A stretch of 64,000 nucleotides of DNA, taken from G965219965 sp965219965. Lineage in GTDB: Bacteria > Pseudomonadota > Alphaproteobacteria > RS24. The position numbers were made by a program, and so were the translations under genes. The stretch covers positions 744,001 through 808,000 of the forward strand of contig OZ244796.1 in NCBI GenBank assembly GCA_965219965.1. The letters run 5' to 3'. Shown one piece after another: positions 26,653 through 35,052 of the stretch. The stretch's first letter is position 1. Every line of letters starts with the position of its first letter. Below the pieces are notes generated by a model. The model made no database searches. It was not told the DNA's origin and saw nothing but the letters and a program-made list of their open reading frames with translations.

Positions 26653-28138
26653 GCGCCACCCACCATTCCTCAGGCCGTGCGTTAAATGCCGCCGCCTGCT
26701 CTAGCACATGGGCGACACGCAAAAGCGTTTCTTCACCAAAAGCATTGCCAACCAGTTGCAAGCCAAGCGGCAAGCCCTTTTCATCTAGTCTGGCTGGCAC
26801 AGAAATAGCGGGCAGACCAGCCAAATTAGCCGTCACTGTGAACACATCATTGAGATACATCGCCACAGGGTCATTTATATTTTCGCCAATGCCAAAAGCC
26901 GCATTGGGCGTTGTTGGGGTGAGCAGCACATCGCATTTTTTGTAAGCCTCGGCGAAGTCTTCTGCAATGAGGCGGCGCACCTTTAACGCTTTCAAATAAT
27001 AAGCATCATAATAACCCGCCGATAAAACATAAGTGCCAGTTAGCACACGGCGGCGCACTTCCGCACCAAAACCCGCCGCACGGGTTTGGGCATACATATC
27101 GGCAATATCCTTACCCTCTTCGCGTATGCCATAACGCACGCCATCATAGCGCGCTAAATTAGAAGACGCTTCCGCAGGCGCGATAATATAATAAGCAGGC
27201 AAAGCATATTTGGTATGCGGCAGGCTAACATCAATAATTTCTGCGCCCGCCTGTTTCAACCATTCAGCTCCTTGCGCCCAAAGGGATTCTATTTCACCCG
27301 CCATGCCGTCTAGCTGATATTCTTTCGGTATGCCAATTTTCAGCCCGCGAATATCACCGCTTAGCGCGGCTTCATAAGGCGGCACGGGGCAATCAATAGA
27401 CGTCGTGTCTTTGGCATCATGGCCAGCCATGGCCTGCAACATAATGGCCGCGTCGCGCACGGTTTGTGTCATCGGACCGGCTTGGTCAAGCGAAGAGGCA
27501 AAAGCCACAATGCCCCAGCGCGAGCAACGCCCATAGGTAGGCTTTAGCCCCACCGCGCCCGTCAAAGCCGCTGGTTGGCGGATAGAGCCGCCCGTATCGG
27601 TCGCTGTGGCCGCCACGCCAATATGCGCCGCCACTGCCGCCGATGAGCCGCCCGATGAACCACCCGGCACGCGCGCGCTATCATCACCTTTGGCTTTCCA
27701 CGGATTAATGGCCGCGCCAAAACATGATGTTTCATTAGACGACCCCATAGCAAATTCATCATTATTAAGTTTACCCAAATGCACCGCCCCTGCCGCCCAG
27801 AGATTTGCCGTTACGGTGCTTTCATAAAGCGGTGTGAAATCGCCCAAAATTTTAGAGCAAGCTGTGGTGCGTATATCTTTTGTGCAAAATAAATCCTTCA
27901 CCCCAATGGGCAGACCTTCCAGCAAACCGCCTTCGCCTTTTTGCAAACGCTTATCGGCTTTCTCTGCCATGTGCAGAGCTTTTTCGGGTGTTTCCAGCAC
28001 CACCACATTGAGCTTGCGGGCAGCTTCCATACGGTCAATATGCGCTTGGGTTAATTCGCGTGCGCTGAAATCCTTGCGCCGCAAACCTTCACGCGCATCG
28101 GCTAGGGTTAAATCGGTCAGATTATTATTCTCGCCCAC
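26645..28138 (-). CDS. gatA: Glutamyl-tRNA amidotransferase subunit A
   Basis: Amidase subunit that releases ammonia from glutamine, 497 residues. The Ser-cisSer-Lys site is visible: Lys in LPIGVKDLFC (about residue 81), and the serine-rich signature GGSSGGSSAAVAAHIG followed by TDTGGSIRQPAA. It starts 3 bases after gatC and overlaps gatB, so gatC-A-B is one unit. Confidence 0.97.
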   Translation of the reverse strand: MGENNNLTDLTLADAREGLRRKDFSARELTQAHIDRMEAARKLNVVVLETPEKALHMAEKADKRLQKGEGGLLEGLPIGVKDLFCTKDIRTTACSKILGDFTPLYESTVTANLWAAGAVHLGKLNNDEFAMGSSNETSCFGAAINPWKAKGDDSARVPGGSSGGSSAAVAAHIGVAATATDTGGSIRQPAALTGAVGLKPTYGRCSRWGIVAFASSLDQAGPMTQTVRDAAIMLQAMAGHDAKDTTSIDCPVPPYEAALSGDIRGLKIGIPKEYQLDGMAGEIESLWAQGAEWLKQAGAEIIDVSLPHTKYALPAYYIIAPAEASSNLARYDGVRYGIREEGKDIADMYAQTRAAGFGAEVRRRVLTGTYVLSAGYYDAYYLKALKVRRLIAEDFAEAYKKCDVLLTPTTPNAAFGIGENINDPVAMYLNDVFTVTANLAGLPAISVPARLDEKGLPLGLQLVGNAFGEETLLRVAHVLEQAAAFNARPEEWWVAHG

Positions 28139-28141
28139 GCT

Positions 28142-28429
28142 TTACTCCACAACTTTCGGCACGGCGAAATAATCGCCATCTTTAACGGGCGCATTGGCGA
28201 CAATATCATCTGCACAGCCACCATCGGTGACAACATCTTCGCGGTGTTTTATAGATGTTTCCACCGCGCTGGTCATGGGGCGGATATTTTCCGTATCCAC
28301 CTCATTGAGCTGTGCGACGAAGCCGAGTATGGCGTTAAGCTCATCCGACAAAGGGGCAATTTCATTATCTGGCACGGCGATTCTGGCCAAATTGGCAATA
28401 CGGCGCACCGTTTCTTCATCTACCGCCAT
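28142..28429 (-). CDS. gatC: Glutamyl-tRNA amidotransferase subunit C
   Basis: Small subunit that wraps around and stabilises GatA, 95 residues. I take the ATG at 28429 (MAVDEETVRRIANLARIAV), preceded by AAGGGG. The family tail ending in DYFAVPKVVE is present. The 17 bases covering its ribosome site and ATG are identical to those of parE in this window. Confidence 0.95.
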   Translation of the reverse strand: MAVDEETVRRIANLARIAVPDNEIAPLSDELNAILGFVAQLNEVDTENIRPMTSAVETSIKHREDVVTDGGCADDIVANAPVKDGDYFAVPKVVE

Positions 28430-28543
28430 AAGACACCCCTTCAAGCCTGCAAACGTCTATCATTTGGGAAAAACTGGCGCAAAACTAGCATTGTGACCGC
28501 GCTGATGCAAGCGTACAGGCCGCCTTGCAGGAAAAAAAGCGAC

Positions 28544-29035
28544 ATGGTATCACAGCCTATGCCGCTATTGGACGATACGCACCTTCTGCCTGCACGGTTG
28601 GATAAAAGCCAGAAACTTCTCGGCCTTGACCTTGGCACGAAAACCATCGGTCTGGCCGTGAGCGATGCCACGCAGCAGATTGCCACGCCTTTGCACACCA
28701 TCAAGCGGCAAAAATTCACCCAAGATGCCGCCGCTTTGGCAGAAATTATTACCCAACATAACATCGGCGGGCTGGTGCTTGGCTTGCCGCTTAATATGGA
28801 CGGCTCGGAAGGCGCACGCGCCCAATCCACCCGCGCTTTTGGGCGCAATTTAATGCAATGCGAGGCCATAAAACCCCTGCCCTTAGTGTTTTGGGACGAA
28901 AGGCTTTCCACCGCCGCTGTGGAGCGCATTTTGCTAGAAGCCGATACGAGCCGCGCCAAACGCGCCAAAGTGATAGATAAAATGGCAGCCAGCTTTATTT
29001 TACAAGGCTGTTTGGATTTCCTACAGAAAGCGTAA
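28544..29035 (+). CDS. ruvX: RuvX/YqgF-type Holliday-junction resolvase-like RNase
   Basis: RNase H-fold protein (YqgF) involved in pre-16S rRNA processing in E. coli. 163 residues from the ATG at 28544, preceded by AGGA; an ATG five codons later is the alternative. The conserved acidic residues lie in LGLDLGTKTIGLAVSD, VFWDERLSTAAVE and KVIDKMAASFILQ. It diverges from gatCAB and is followed by a separate lipoprotein gene. Confidence 0.93.
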   Translation: MVSQPMPLLDDTHLLPARLDKSQKLLGLDLGTKTIGLAVSDATQQIATPLHTIKRQKFTQDAAALAEIITQHNIGGLVLGLPLNMDGSEGARAQSTRAFGRNLMQCEAIKPLPLVFWDERLSTAAVERILLEADTSRAKRAKVIDKMAASFILQGCLDFLQKA

Positions 29036-29099
29036 ATCTGTCGCATTTACAAATGAGCGTATTTCCACTAAACCACTTTGACGGCTAGGAACTATCATT

Positions 29100-30458
29100 A
29101 TGTCTAAACTGCGCCTATCAAAACTAGCTTTTGTTTTTATCGCCACTTTGGGACTGCTTGCTTGTGGCGGCGGTGGTGGCGGTAGCAGAAGTGAAAGCTC
29201 AAGCCCCACACCGCAACCCGCACAGCCGACAACGCAACCGACACAACAGCCCCAACCCGTAACCCCACCACCTCAACCACCGCAACCGCCCACCCCGCCG
29301 CAAAATTCATTTCCTTTTGACAGCACCACTGGCACACCCTCTACGCTTGCGGCGGCCAACACAGCTTTACGCACCCAGCGCGATACGGGAGTGTTGTCCG
29401 CATTTCAAAACTCAAATCCTCAAAATTTAAGCTGCACGCTGAGCATTTCACTTATCACCGGACAGGAATATTTTGAACCCTGCGGAACCAGTCTTGACCT
29501 TGATAGCCTCCCCATAGCGGCGCAAGATGTTGTCGCTGGCACGCAAAATGCCCGCACCGCCGCATGGACAAATGGCTGGAGTGGCAAGGGTACAAAAATC
29601 GGCATTGTTGATGATTTTGACCCCACCCGTAGCAACTTAGGTTCGCATGGCCTCACCCATGGGGCGGCCACCCGTGCCGTGGTCATGCAAATCGCGCCTG
29701 AAGCGGATATTAAAGCACAAAGCATTGACCTACGCGCCTCTATCAATATCCAAACCGCGCTTGGCCAACTCAACAGCCGTACTAAAATAGCTTATGATAC
29801 GCTAGAAAATTCGGGGCATTTCATTATCAATAACAGTTTTGGCGTTGACCCCTATCGTGGCAAAACAGCCAGCGACCCGCCCGTGCCAGAGGCGACCTTT
29901 AATGCCTATGTCACCCATTTGCTTGGGTTAAGCGATAACGCTTATAAAAAAGCCTTTCTGCCCGCCGCTGATAGTGCCTCTTATTCGGCCAATATGTTAT
30001 TTGTTTATAGTGCGGGCAATAGCGGGGCAGCTTGCACGACAGGTTTAGACCAATGCACTTTGCGCGGCAAAGCATTGGTGGAATTACGCAAAACCGAAAC
30101 GCAAGCAGGCGACCGTGTTATTTTTGTCGGCGCATTGGGCGATAATCGTGACACGCCAACATTGGCGTCCTATTCCATCCGTGCGGGCGATGCGCTGAAA
30201 AATGATTTTATTGTTGCCCATGATGATATTTGGCAAGAAAGCGATGCGGGCGGGACATCTTTTGCCGCCCCGCGTGTGGCGGGTACGGCGGCATTGGTGC
30301 GGCATAAATTTCCTAATCTTAACGCCCCTGCCCTAAAACAAGTTTTACTGCAAACGGCAGATGATTTAGGCACAACAGGCGTGGATAATATTTATGGCTA
30401 TGGCCAGTTAAATGTTTTGAACGCGCTGAGTCCCATTGGCAAGGTAAGGGCAAAATAA
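29100..30458 (+). CDS. Subtilisin-family (S8) serine protease lipoprotein
   Basis: 452 residues. The N-terminal signal ends in the lipobox LLAC (Cys22), so the protein should be anchored to a membrane as a lipoprotein. A Gly run and a Pro/Gln/Thr-rich linker (about 23-75) follow. The S8 domain has its Asp in KIGIVDDFDP (about residue 172), its His in the LGSHGLTHG stretch (about 182-187) and its Ser in GGTSFAAPRVAGTAAL (about 386). NNSFG supplies the oxyanion Asn. No autotransporter barrel is present. The substrate is unknown; it stands alone between ruvX and pyrB. Confidence 0.88.
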   Translation: MSKLRLSKLAFVFIATLGLLACGGGGGGSRSESSSPTPQPAQPTTQPTQQPQPVTPPPQPPQPPTPPQNSFPFDSTTGTPSTLAAANTALRTQRDTGVLSAFQNSNPQNLSCTLSISLITGQEYFEPCGTSLDLDSLPIAAQDVVAGTQNARTAAWTNGWSGKGTKIGIVDDFDPTRSNLGSHGLTHGAATRAVVMQIAPEADIKAQSIDLRASINIQTALGQLNSRTKIAYDTLENSGHFIINNSFGVDPYRGKTASDPPVPEATFNAYVTHLLGLSDNAYKKAFLPAADSASYSANMLFVYSAGNSGAACTTGLDQCTLRGKALVELRKTETQAGDRVIFVGALGDNRDTPTLASYSIRAGDALKNDFIVAHDDIWQESDAGGTSFAAPRVAGTAALVRHKFPNLNAPALKQVLLQTADDLGTTGVDNIYGYGQLNVLNALSPIGKVRAK

Positions 30459-30549
30459 AATAATAGTGCTTTTCGGCGGTCACAGCCAAATAAAGCCAAA
30501 CTAAGCCCATCATGCGCCTGCGCGGAGCGTATTTGCTCTGAGTTTTTTC

Positions 30550-30578
30550 TTGTCAAAAATGGCCGTGAAGCGTATAGA
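30550..30578 (+). promoter_or_regulatory. Probable pyrB promoter, close to the start codon
   Basis: TTGTCA (30550-30555), a 17-base spacer and TATAGA (30573-30578) lie only 11 bases upstream of the pyrB ATG. A transcript starting at the usual distance would have a leader of about 5 bases, and no Shine-Dalgarno is visible. Confidence 0.45.
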
Positions 30579-30589
30579 ATTGGGTTTTA

Positions 30590-31576
30590 ATGACGAAGAC
30601 GCAAAACAAGACCCCTGAAAAAGCGTATCCTTTCAAGCACAGGCATTTGCTGGGGATACAAGACCTCTCCGCTTTTGATATTTCCGCCCTGCTGGAACTG
30701 GCCGATAGCTATGTTGCCCAAAATCGGCAAGCCAATAAAAAGACCGATATTTTACGCGGGCGCACGCAAATTAATTTATTTTTTGAAAGCTCCACCCGCA
30801 CGCAAAGCTCTTTTGAGTTGGCGGGCAAACGGCTTGGGGCAGATGTCATGAATATGAACATCGCCACCAGCTCCATCAATAAAGGCGAAACCCTATTAGA
30901 TACAGCCGTGACGCTTAACGCCATGAACCCTGATTTGCTTGTTGTACGCCATTCTGAATCGGGTGCGGTGAATTTGCTGGCGCAAAAAGTAAGCTGTGCC
31001 GTGCTGAATGCTGGCGATGGGGCGCATGAACATCCGACCCAAGCATTGCTAGACGCGCTCACCATTCGCAGTCGTTTGGGGCGGCTGGAAGGATTAAAAA
31101 TTGCCATTTGCGGCGATATTGCGCACTCGCGTGTAGCGCGGTCAAATATCTTCCTGCTCACAACAATGGGTGCGCAAGTTAATCTCATCGCCCCGCCTAC
31201 CATGTTGCCCGAGGACATTGAACGCACGGGCGTGACCTGCTTTACCAATATGCGCAACGGGTTGAAAGACTGCAATATTGTGATGATGCTACGCATACAA
31301 AAAGAGCGTATGACGGATGCGCTCATACCTTCCACCCGCGAATATTATCACCTTTACGGGTTGGATTATGAAAAACTGGACTTTGCCGCCCCCGATGCTT
31401 TAGTCATGCACCCAGGGCCGATGAATCGCGGCGTAGAAATTGACAGCGCATTGGCCGATGACCCGCAACGCTCGCTCATTGCCACGCAAGTTGAAATGGG
31501 TGTGGCCACGCGCATGGCTTGTTTGGATATGCTGGCGCGGAATTTACCCAATGAGGAAAATGGGGAAACGGCATGA
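30590..31576 (+). CDS. pyrB: Aspartate carbamoyltransferase catalytic subunit
   Basis: Joins carbamoyl phosphate to aspartate in pyrimidine synthesis, 328 residues. The carbamoyl-phosphate loop FESSTRTQSSFELAGKRLGA, the HPTQALLD motif and the HPGPMNRGVEI motif are conserved. No pyrI regulatory gene is present. It overlaps the next gene (pyrC') by 4 bases, the arrangement in which an inactive dihydroorotase homologue builds the holoenzyme. The start lacks a visible Shine-Dalgarno. Confidence 0.97.
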   Translation: MTKTQNKTPEKAYPFKHRHLLGIQDLSAFDISALLELADSYVAQNRQANKKTDILRGRTQINLFFESSTRTQSSFELAGKRLGADVMNMNIATSSINKGETLLDTAVTLNAMNPDLLVVRHSESGAVNLLAQKVSCAVLNAGDGAHEHPTQALLDALTIRSRLGRLEGLKIAICGDIAHSRVARSNIFLLTTMGAQVNLIAPPTMLPEDIERTGVTCFTNMRNGLKDCNIVMMLRIQKERMTDALIPSTREYYHLYGLDYEKLDFAAPDALVMHPGPMNRGVEIDSALADDPQRSLIATQVEMGVATRMACLDMLARNLPNEENGETA

Positions 31577-32868
31577 GTCAAGCCGCGCCTGTTGCCATTA
31601 CGAAGGCACGCCTCATTGACGCGGCCAGTGGGTCAGACACCCATGGTAGCCTGCTTATGGCTGATGGGGTGATTGCCGATATGGGCGAGAAAATCACCAT
31701 TCCCGACACTGCCAAAATAATAGACGCCAAAGGCGCAGCCATTATTGCGGGGCTGATTGATATGCAGGTTTTTACGGGCGAGCCGGGGGCGGCACACCGC
31801 GAAACGCTGGCCACTGTTTCCCACGCCGCCGCCGCGGGAGGTGTGACGGGTATTGTCACCATGCCCAATACCGATCCGGTGATTGATGATGCCGCGCTGG
31901 TGGATTTTATTTCCCGTCGGGCGCGTGATACGGCGATTGTGCATGTGCATCCTATGGCCGCCATCACCAAGGGCTTAAAAGGCGATGCCATAAGTGAATT
32001 TGGTTTATTGCGCGAAGCGGGTGCTGTGGCCTTTACCGATGGCGATAAGCCTGTCATGAATACGCAAATTATGAAAAAAGCATTGGCCTATGCGACAAAT
32101 TTTAATGCTTTGATTGTCCATCACGCTATGGATACCGACCTTGCTGGTGATGGTGTGATGAATAGCGGCGAAATGGCGACCCGTTTAGGGTTGGCAGGCA
32201 TATCGCTGGCCGCCGAAACCATTATGATGGAGCGTGATATAAGGCTGGTGGCATTAACGGGCGCACATTTACACATCGCGCAAATTTCTGGAGCAGAAAG
32301 CGTGGAAATTATCCGTGCGGCCAAACAGCGCGGCGTTAATGTGACTTGCGGCGTGTCGGCCAATCATCTCATGCTCAATGAAAATGATGTGGAAAATTAT
32401 CGCAGCTTTGCCAAAATCAATCCGCCCTTGCGCCGTGAAGAAGACCGACTGGCTTTGTGCCAAGCCGTTGCCGATGGCACGATTGATGTCATTGTATCGG
32501 GTCATAATCCCCAAGATGAAGATGCCAAACGCCGCCCCTTTGCTGAGGCTGAGTTTGGTGCGATTGGGGTGGAAACCCTATTGCCCGCCGCCCTAACCCT
32601 TTACCATGAAGGCATTGCCCCGCTTGATAAAATCCTGCGGGCCATGAGCCACACACCCGCCCGCCTCTTGGGGCTGGATGCGGGAAAATTAAGCACAGGC
32701 CAAGCGGCAGACATCGCGCTGGTGGATTTAGATATGCCATGGGTGGTGGATGATGCTTTGCTTCATTCAAAATCCAAAAATGCCGCCATTGAAGGGCGGC
32801 AAGTGCAGGGACGTGTATTGCGTAGCTTTGTCAATGGCCAGCAGGTTTTTGCTTATGAGGAATCGTAA
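31573..32868 (+). CDS. Dihydroorotase-like protein PyrC', probably non-catalytic
   Basis: Amidohydrolase-fold protein of the dihydroorotase family, 431 residues. The zinc motif DxHxHxREPG reads DMQVFTGEPG (about 63-72), so both metal histidines are replaced by Met and Val. The usual TDHAPH motif reads SGHNPQ (about 307-312), removing the catalytic Asp. In proteobacteria such pyrC' products are structural partners of PyrB. The 4-base overlap with pyrB supports this role. An active dihydroorotase must be encoded elsewhere. Confidence 0.88.
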   Translation: MSQAAPVAITKARLIDAASGSDTHGSLLMADGVIADMGEKITIPDTAKIIDAKGAAIIAGLIDMQVFTGEPGAAHRETLATVSHAAAAGGVTGIVTMPNTDPVIDDAALVDFISRRARDTAIVHVHPMAAITKGLKGDAISEFGLLREAGAVAFTDGDKPVMNTQIMKKALAYATNFNALIVHHAMDTDLAGDGVMNSGEMATRLGLAGISLAAETIMMERDIRLVALTGAHLHIAQISGAESVEIIRAAKQRGVNVTCGVSANHLMLNENDVENYRSFAKINPPLRREEDRLALCQAVADGTIDVIVSGHNPQDEDAKRRPFAEAEFGAIGVETLLPAALTLYHEGIAPLDKILRAMSHTPARLLGLDAGKLSTGQAADIALVDLDMPWVVDDALLHSKSKNAAIEGRQVQGRVLRSFVNGQQVFAYEES

Positions 32869-33456
32869 ATGGCTGAATATGTAATTTTATGGATATTGGT
32901 TGCCTATTTCATCGGTGCAATACCTTTCGGGCTTCTACTCACCCGCCTATTGGGTGCCGATGATATTCGCCATATTGGCTCAGGCAATATTGGCGCGACC
33001 AATGTGCTGCGCACAAGCCATTGGATGCTGGCCGCATTGGTGCTGGTGTTGGATGTCGGCAAGGGCTGGCTGGCCATTATGCTGGCGCATAGCTTTAGCG
33101 ACAACCAAACCCTCCCCTATCTGGCTGCTATGGCGGCCTTTTTGGGGCATATTTATCCCATCTGGTTAAAATTTAAGGGCGGCAAGGGCGTAGCCACTTA
33201 TTTTGGCGTGCTGCTTGGCCTTTATCCTTTAGCGGGTGGGTTTTTTGGCATTATTTGGCTGGCCGTGCTGGGGCTGGGGCGGCGGTCATCAATTGCCGCG
33301 CTGGTAGCCTGTACCCTCACCCCGCTTATTTTATATTTTTCTGGCTCTATAGCTATGGCGCAGATGACGGGCATTTTATCGGCCATAGCATTTTGGACGC
33401 ATCGTGCTAACATAAAGAGACTGCTTAACGGCACGGAACCCAAAATCGGCCAATAG
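32869..33456 (+). CDS. plsY: Glycerol-3-phosphate acyltransferase PlsY
   Basis: Inner-membrane enzyme that acylates glycerol-3-phosphate from acyl phosphate, starting phospholipid synthesis. 195 residues with five hydrophobic segments. Conserved motifs are AIPFGLLLTRL, GSGNIGATNVLR and FKGGKGVATYFGVL. It begins on the base after the pyrC' stop. This position between pyrC and dprA is common in alphaproteobacteria. Confidence 0.95.
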   Translation: MAEYVILWILVAYFIGAIPFGLLLTRLLGADDIRHIGSGNIGATNVLRTSHWMLAALVLVLDVGKGWLAIMLAHSFSDNQTLPYLAAMAAFLGHIYPIWLKFKGGKGVATYFGVLLGLYPLAGGFFGIIWLAVLGLGRRSSIAALVACTLTPLILYFSGSIAMAQMTGILSAIAFWTHRANIKRLLNGTEPKIGQ

Positions 33457-33498
33457 GTGACGGACGATTCAATAACAACACCATAACAACAAAAAGAG

Positions 33499-34611
33499 AT
33501 GCACATGAAATGGACACAGCAAGAAAAGTTTAACGCTTTGCGCCTCATACGCAGTGAAAATGTCGGGCCGATGACCTATCATCAAATGCTTGGCTTTTTC
33601 AAAACACCGAGTCAGGCTTTGGAGGCTCTGCCCGATATTATCAAACGCAGTGCGGGCGGACGCAAAGTTCGGCTGGCCAGCAAAAGTGACATTGATCGCG
33701 AAATAGCGATGCTGGAAAAGCGCGGCGGTAAATTTTTATTTCACGGCGAAAGCGATTATCCGCGCAATCTTGCCGCCATTCCCGATGCCCCGCCTGTTTT
33801 GGCCGCGCTTGGCAACGCGCATCTGGCCAGTGCGGCAAAAATTGGTTTTGTTGGTGCCCGCAATGGCTCAGCCGCCGCGGTGAAAATAACCAGCAAACTG
33901 GCAGGCGGCATTGGCGAGAAAGATTTCACCACTATTTCCGGCATGGCGCGGGGCGTAGATACCGCCGCCCATTGGGCAAGCATAGCAACGGGAACAGTGG
34001 CCGTATTGGCGGGCGGTGTGGATGTTATTTATCCAACCGAAAATACCGAGCTTTATGAACGCCTTTGCGCTGAAGGGTTGATTTTAAGTGAAACCCCGCT
34101 TGGCACGAAACCCTTGCCGCGTCATTTCCCACGTCGTAATCGGTTAATTTCTGGCATGTCGCTTGGTGTTGTGATTGTGGAAGCGGCCTTTCGTTCTGGC
34201 TCGCTCATCACCGCACGGCTGGCGGGTGAACAAGGCCGCGAAGTTATGGCCGTACCCGGCTCGCCCTTAGACCCGCGCTGTAGTGGCACGAATAATCTTA
34301 TCAAACAAGGCGCGGCGATGGTGGAAACAGTTGACGATATTCTACACATTATCCGCCCGCTTAAAGACCATCTCAAAGAAGACGAAGACGCGCCCATGCA
34401 AATTGAAATGGATTATACGCCAGAATCTGTTGACGATGCCGTTCGGCAAAATGTGATAGAATTGCTTGGGCCGACCCCGACCAGCATTGACGACCTCATT
34501 GCCATGAGTGGGCTGACCCCGCAAATTGTCCATATCGTCATTATGGAGCTTGAGCTAAGCGGCAAATTATACCGCGACCAAATGGGTATGAGCCTTAAAA
34601 GCGAGGATTAA
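33499..34611 (+). CDS. dprA: DNA-processing protein DprA
   Basis: Loads RecA on incoming single-stranded DNA during transformation, 370 residues. The Rossmann-like core has GFVGARNGS (the family GSR motif), SGMARGVDTAAHW, VLAGGVDVIYP and FPRRNRLISGMS. The C-terminal winged-helix (about 305-365, LLGPTPTSIDDLIAMSG) is present. The presence of dprA alone does not prove competence. A start at the second Met (33505) is possible. Confidence 0.95.
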   Translation: MHMKWTQQEKFNALRLIRSENVGPMTYHQMLGFFKTPSQALEALPDIIKRSAGGRKVRLASKSDIDREIAMLEKRGGKFLFHGESDYPRNLAAIPDAPPVLAALGNAHLASAAKIGFVGARNGSAAAVKITSKLAGGIGEKDFTTISGMARGVDTAAHWASIATGTVAVLAGGVDVIYPTENTELYERLCAEGLILSETPLGTKPLPRHFPRRNRLISGMSLGVVIVEAAFRSGSLITARLAGEQGREVMAVPGSPLDPRCSGTNNLIKQGAAMVETVDDILHIIRPLKDHLKEDEDAPMQIEMDYTPESVDDAVRQNVIELLGPTPTSIDDLIAMSGLTPQIVHIVIMELELSGKLYRDQMGMSLKSED

Positions 34612-34627
34612 CGGCTAAGACCGTGTT

Positions 34628-34831
34628 TTAATTCAAATCACCCTCTGTACCGCCAAGCTCGGCCACTGTGCTAGCCATTTCCAGATAATAGACCATTTCG
34701 CGCCAATCAACGGCATAGGCGACTTTACGCAAAGCCACGAGATGTTCATGCAGAAAAGCAGCAATTTCCTCTCGCGGAATCTGGCTAATATCTTCGCCTT
34801 TACCAGAATATAAAATGGCTTGTTTTTTCAT
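34628..34831 (-). CDS. Small conserved-looking hypothetical protein
   Basis: 67-residue protein that I cannot name. The ATG at 34831 follows GAGAGGTG at good spacing; a GTG three codons earlier lies in the ribosome site. The sequence is helical and polar (KGEDISQIPREEIAAFLHE, then WREMVYYLEMASTVAEL). There is no signal or membrane segment. It converges on dprA and diverges from topA. Confidence 0.6.
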   Translation of the reverse strand: MKKQAILYSGKGEDISQIPREEIAAFLHEHLVALRKVAYAVDWREMVYYLEMASTVAELGGTEGDLN

Positions 34832-35052
34832 AAAAGGCACCTCTCACGCAACTTGACAAATCAAGCATTTTCCATTACTCAACCATACGCCGATGTCAAA
34901 TATCTACCATACATCATAGGCTGTGGGTTAGCCGAAATTCCCTTGAAAAAACAATCAGAGGCGATTTTTTTCAACTTCATATTTGACAATTGCCCTGCTT
35001 TTCACCATGTATCTGTGTCACCATATATCAAATCGGAAGATGAGTATAAATT

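Noticed and set aside
28244..28543. N-terminal extension of ruvX by about 100 residues
   Set aside because: The upstream part runs antisense through gatC and shows no family similarity. The ATG at 28544 has a ribosome site and gives the normal RuvX length.
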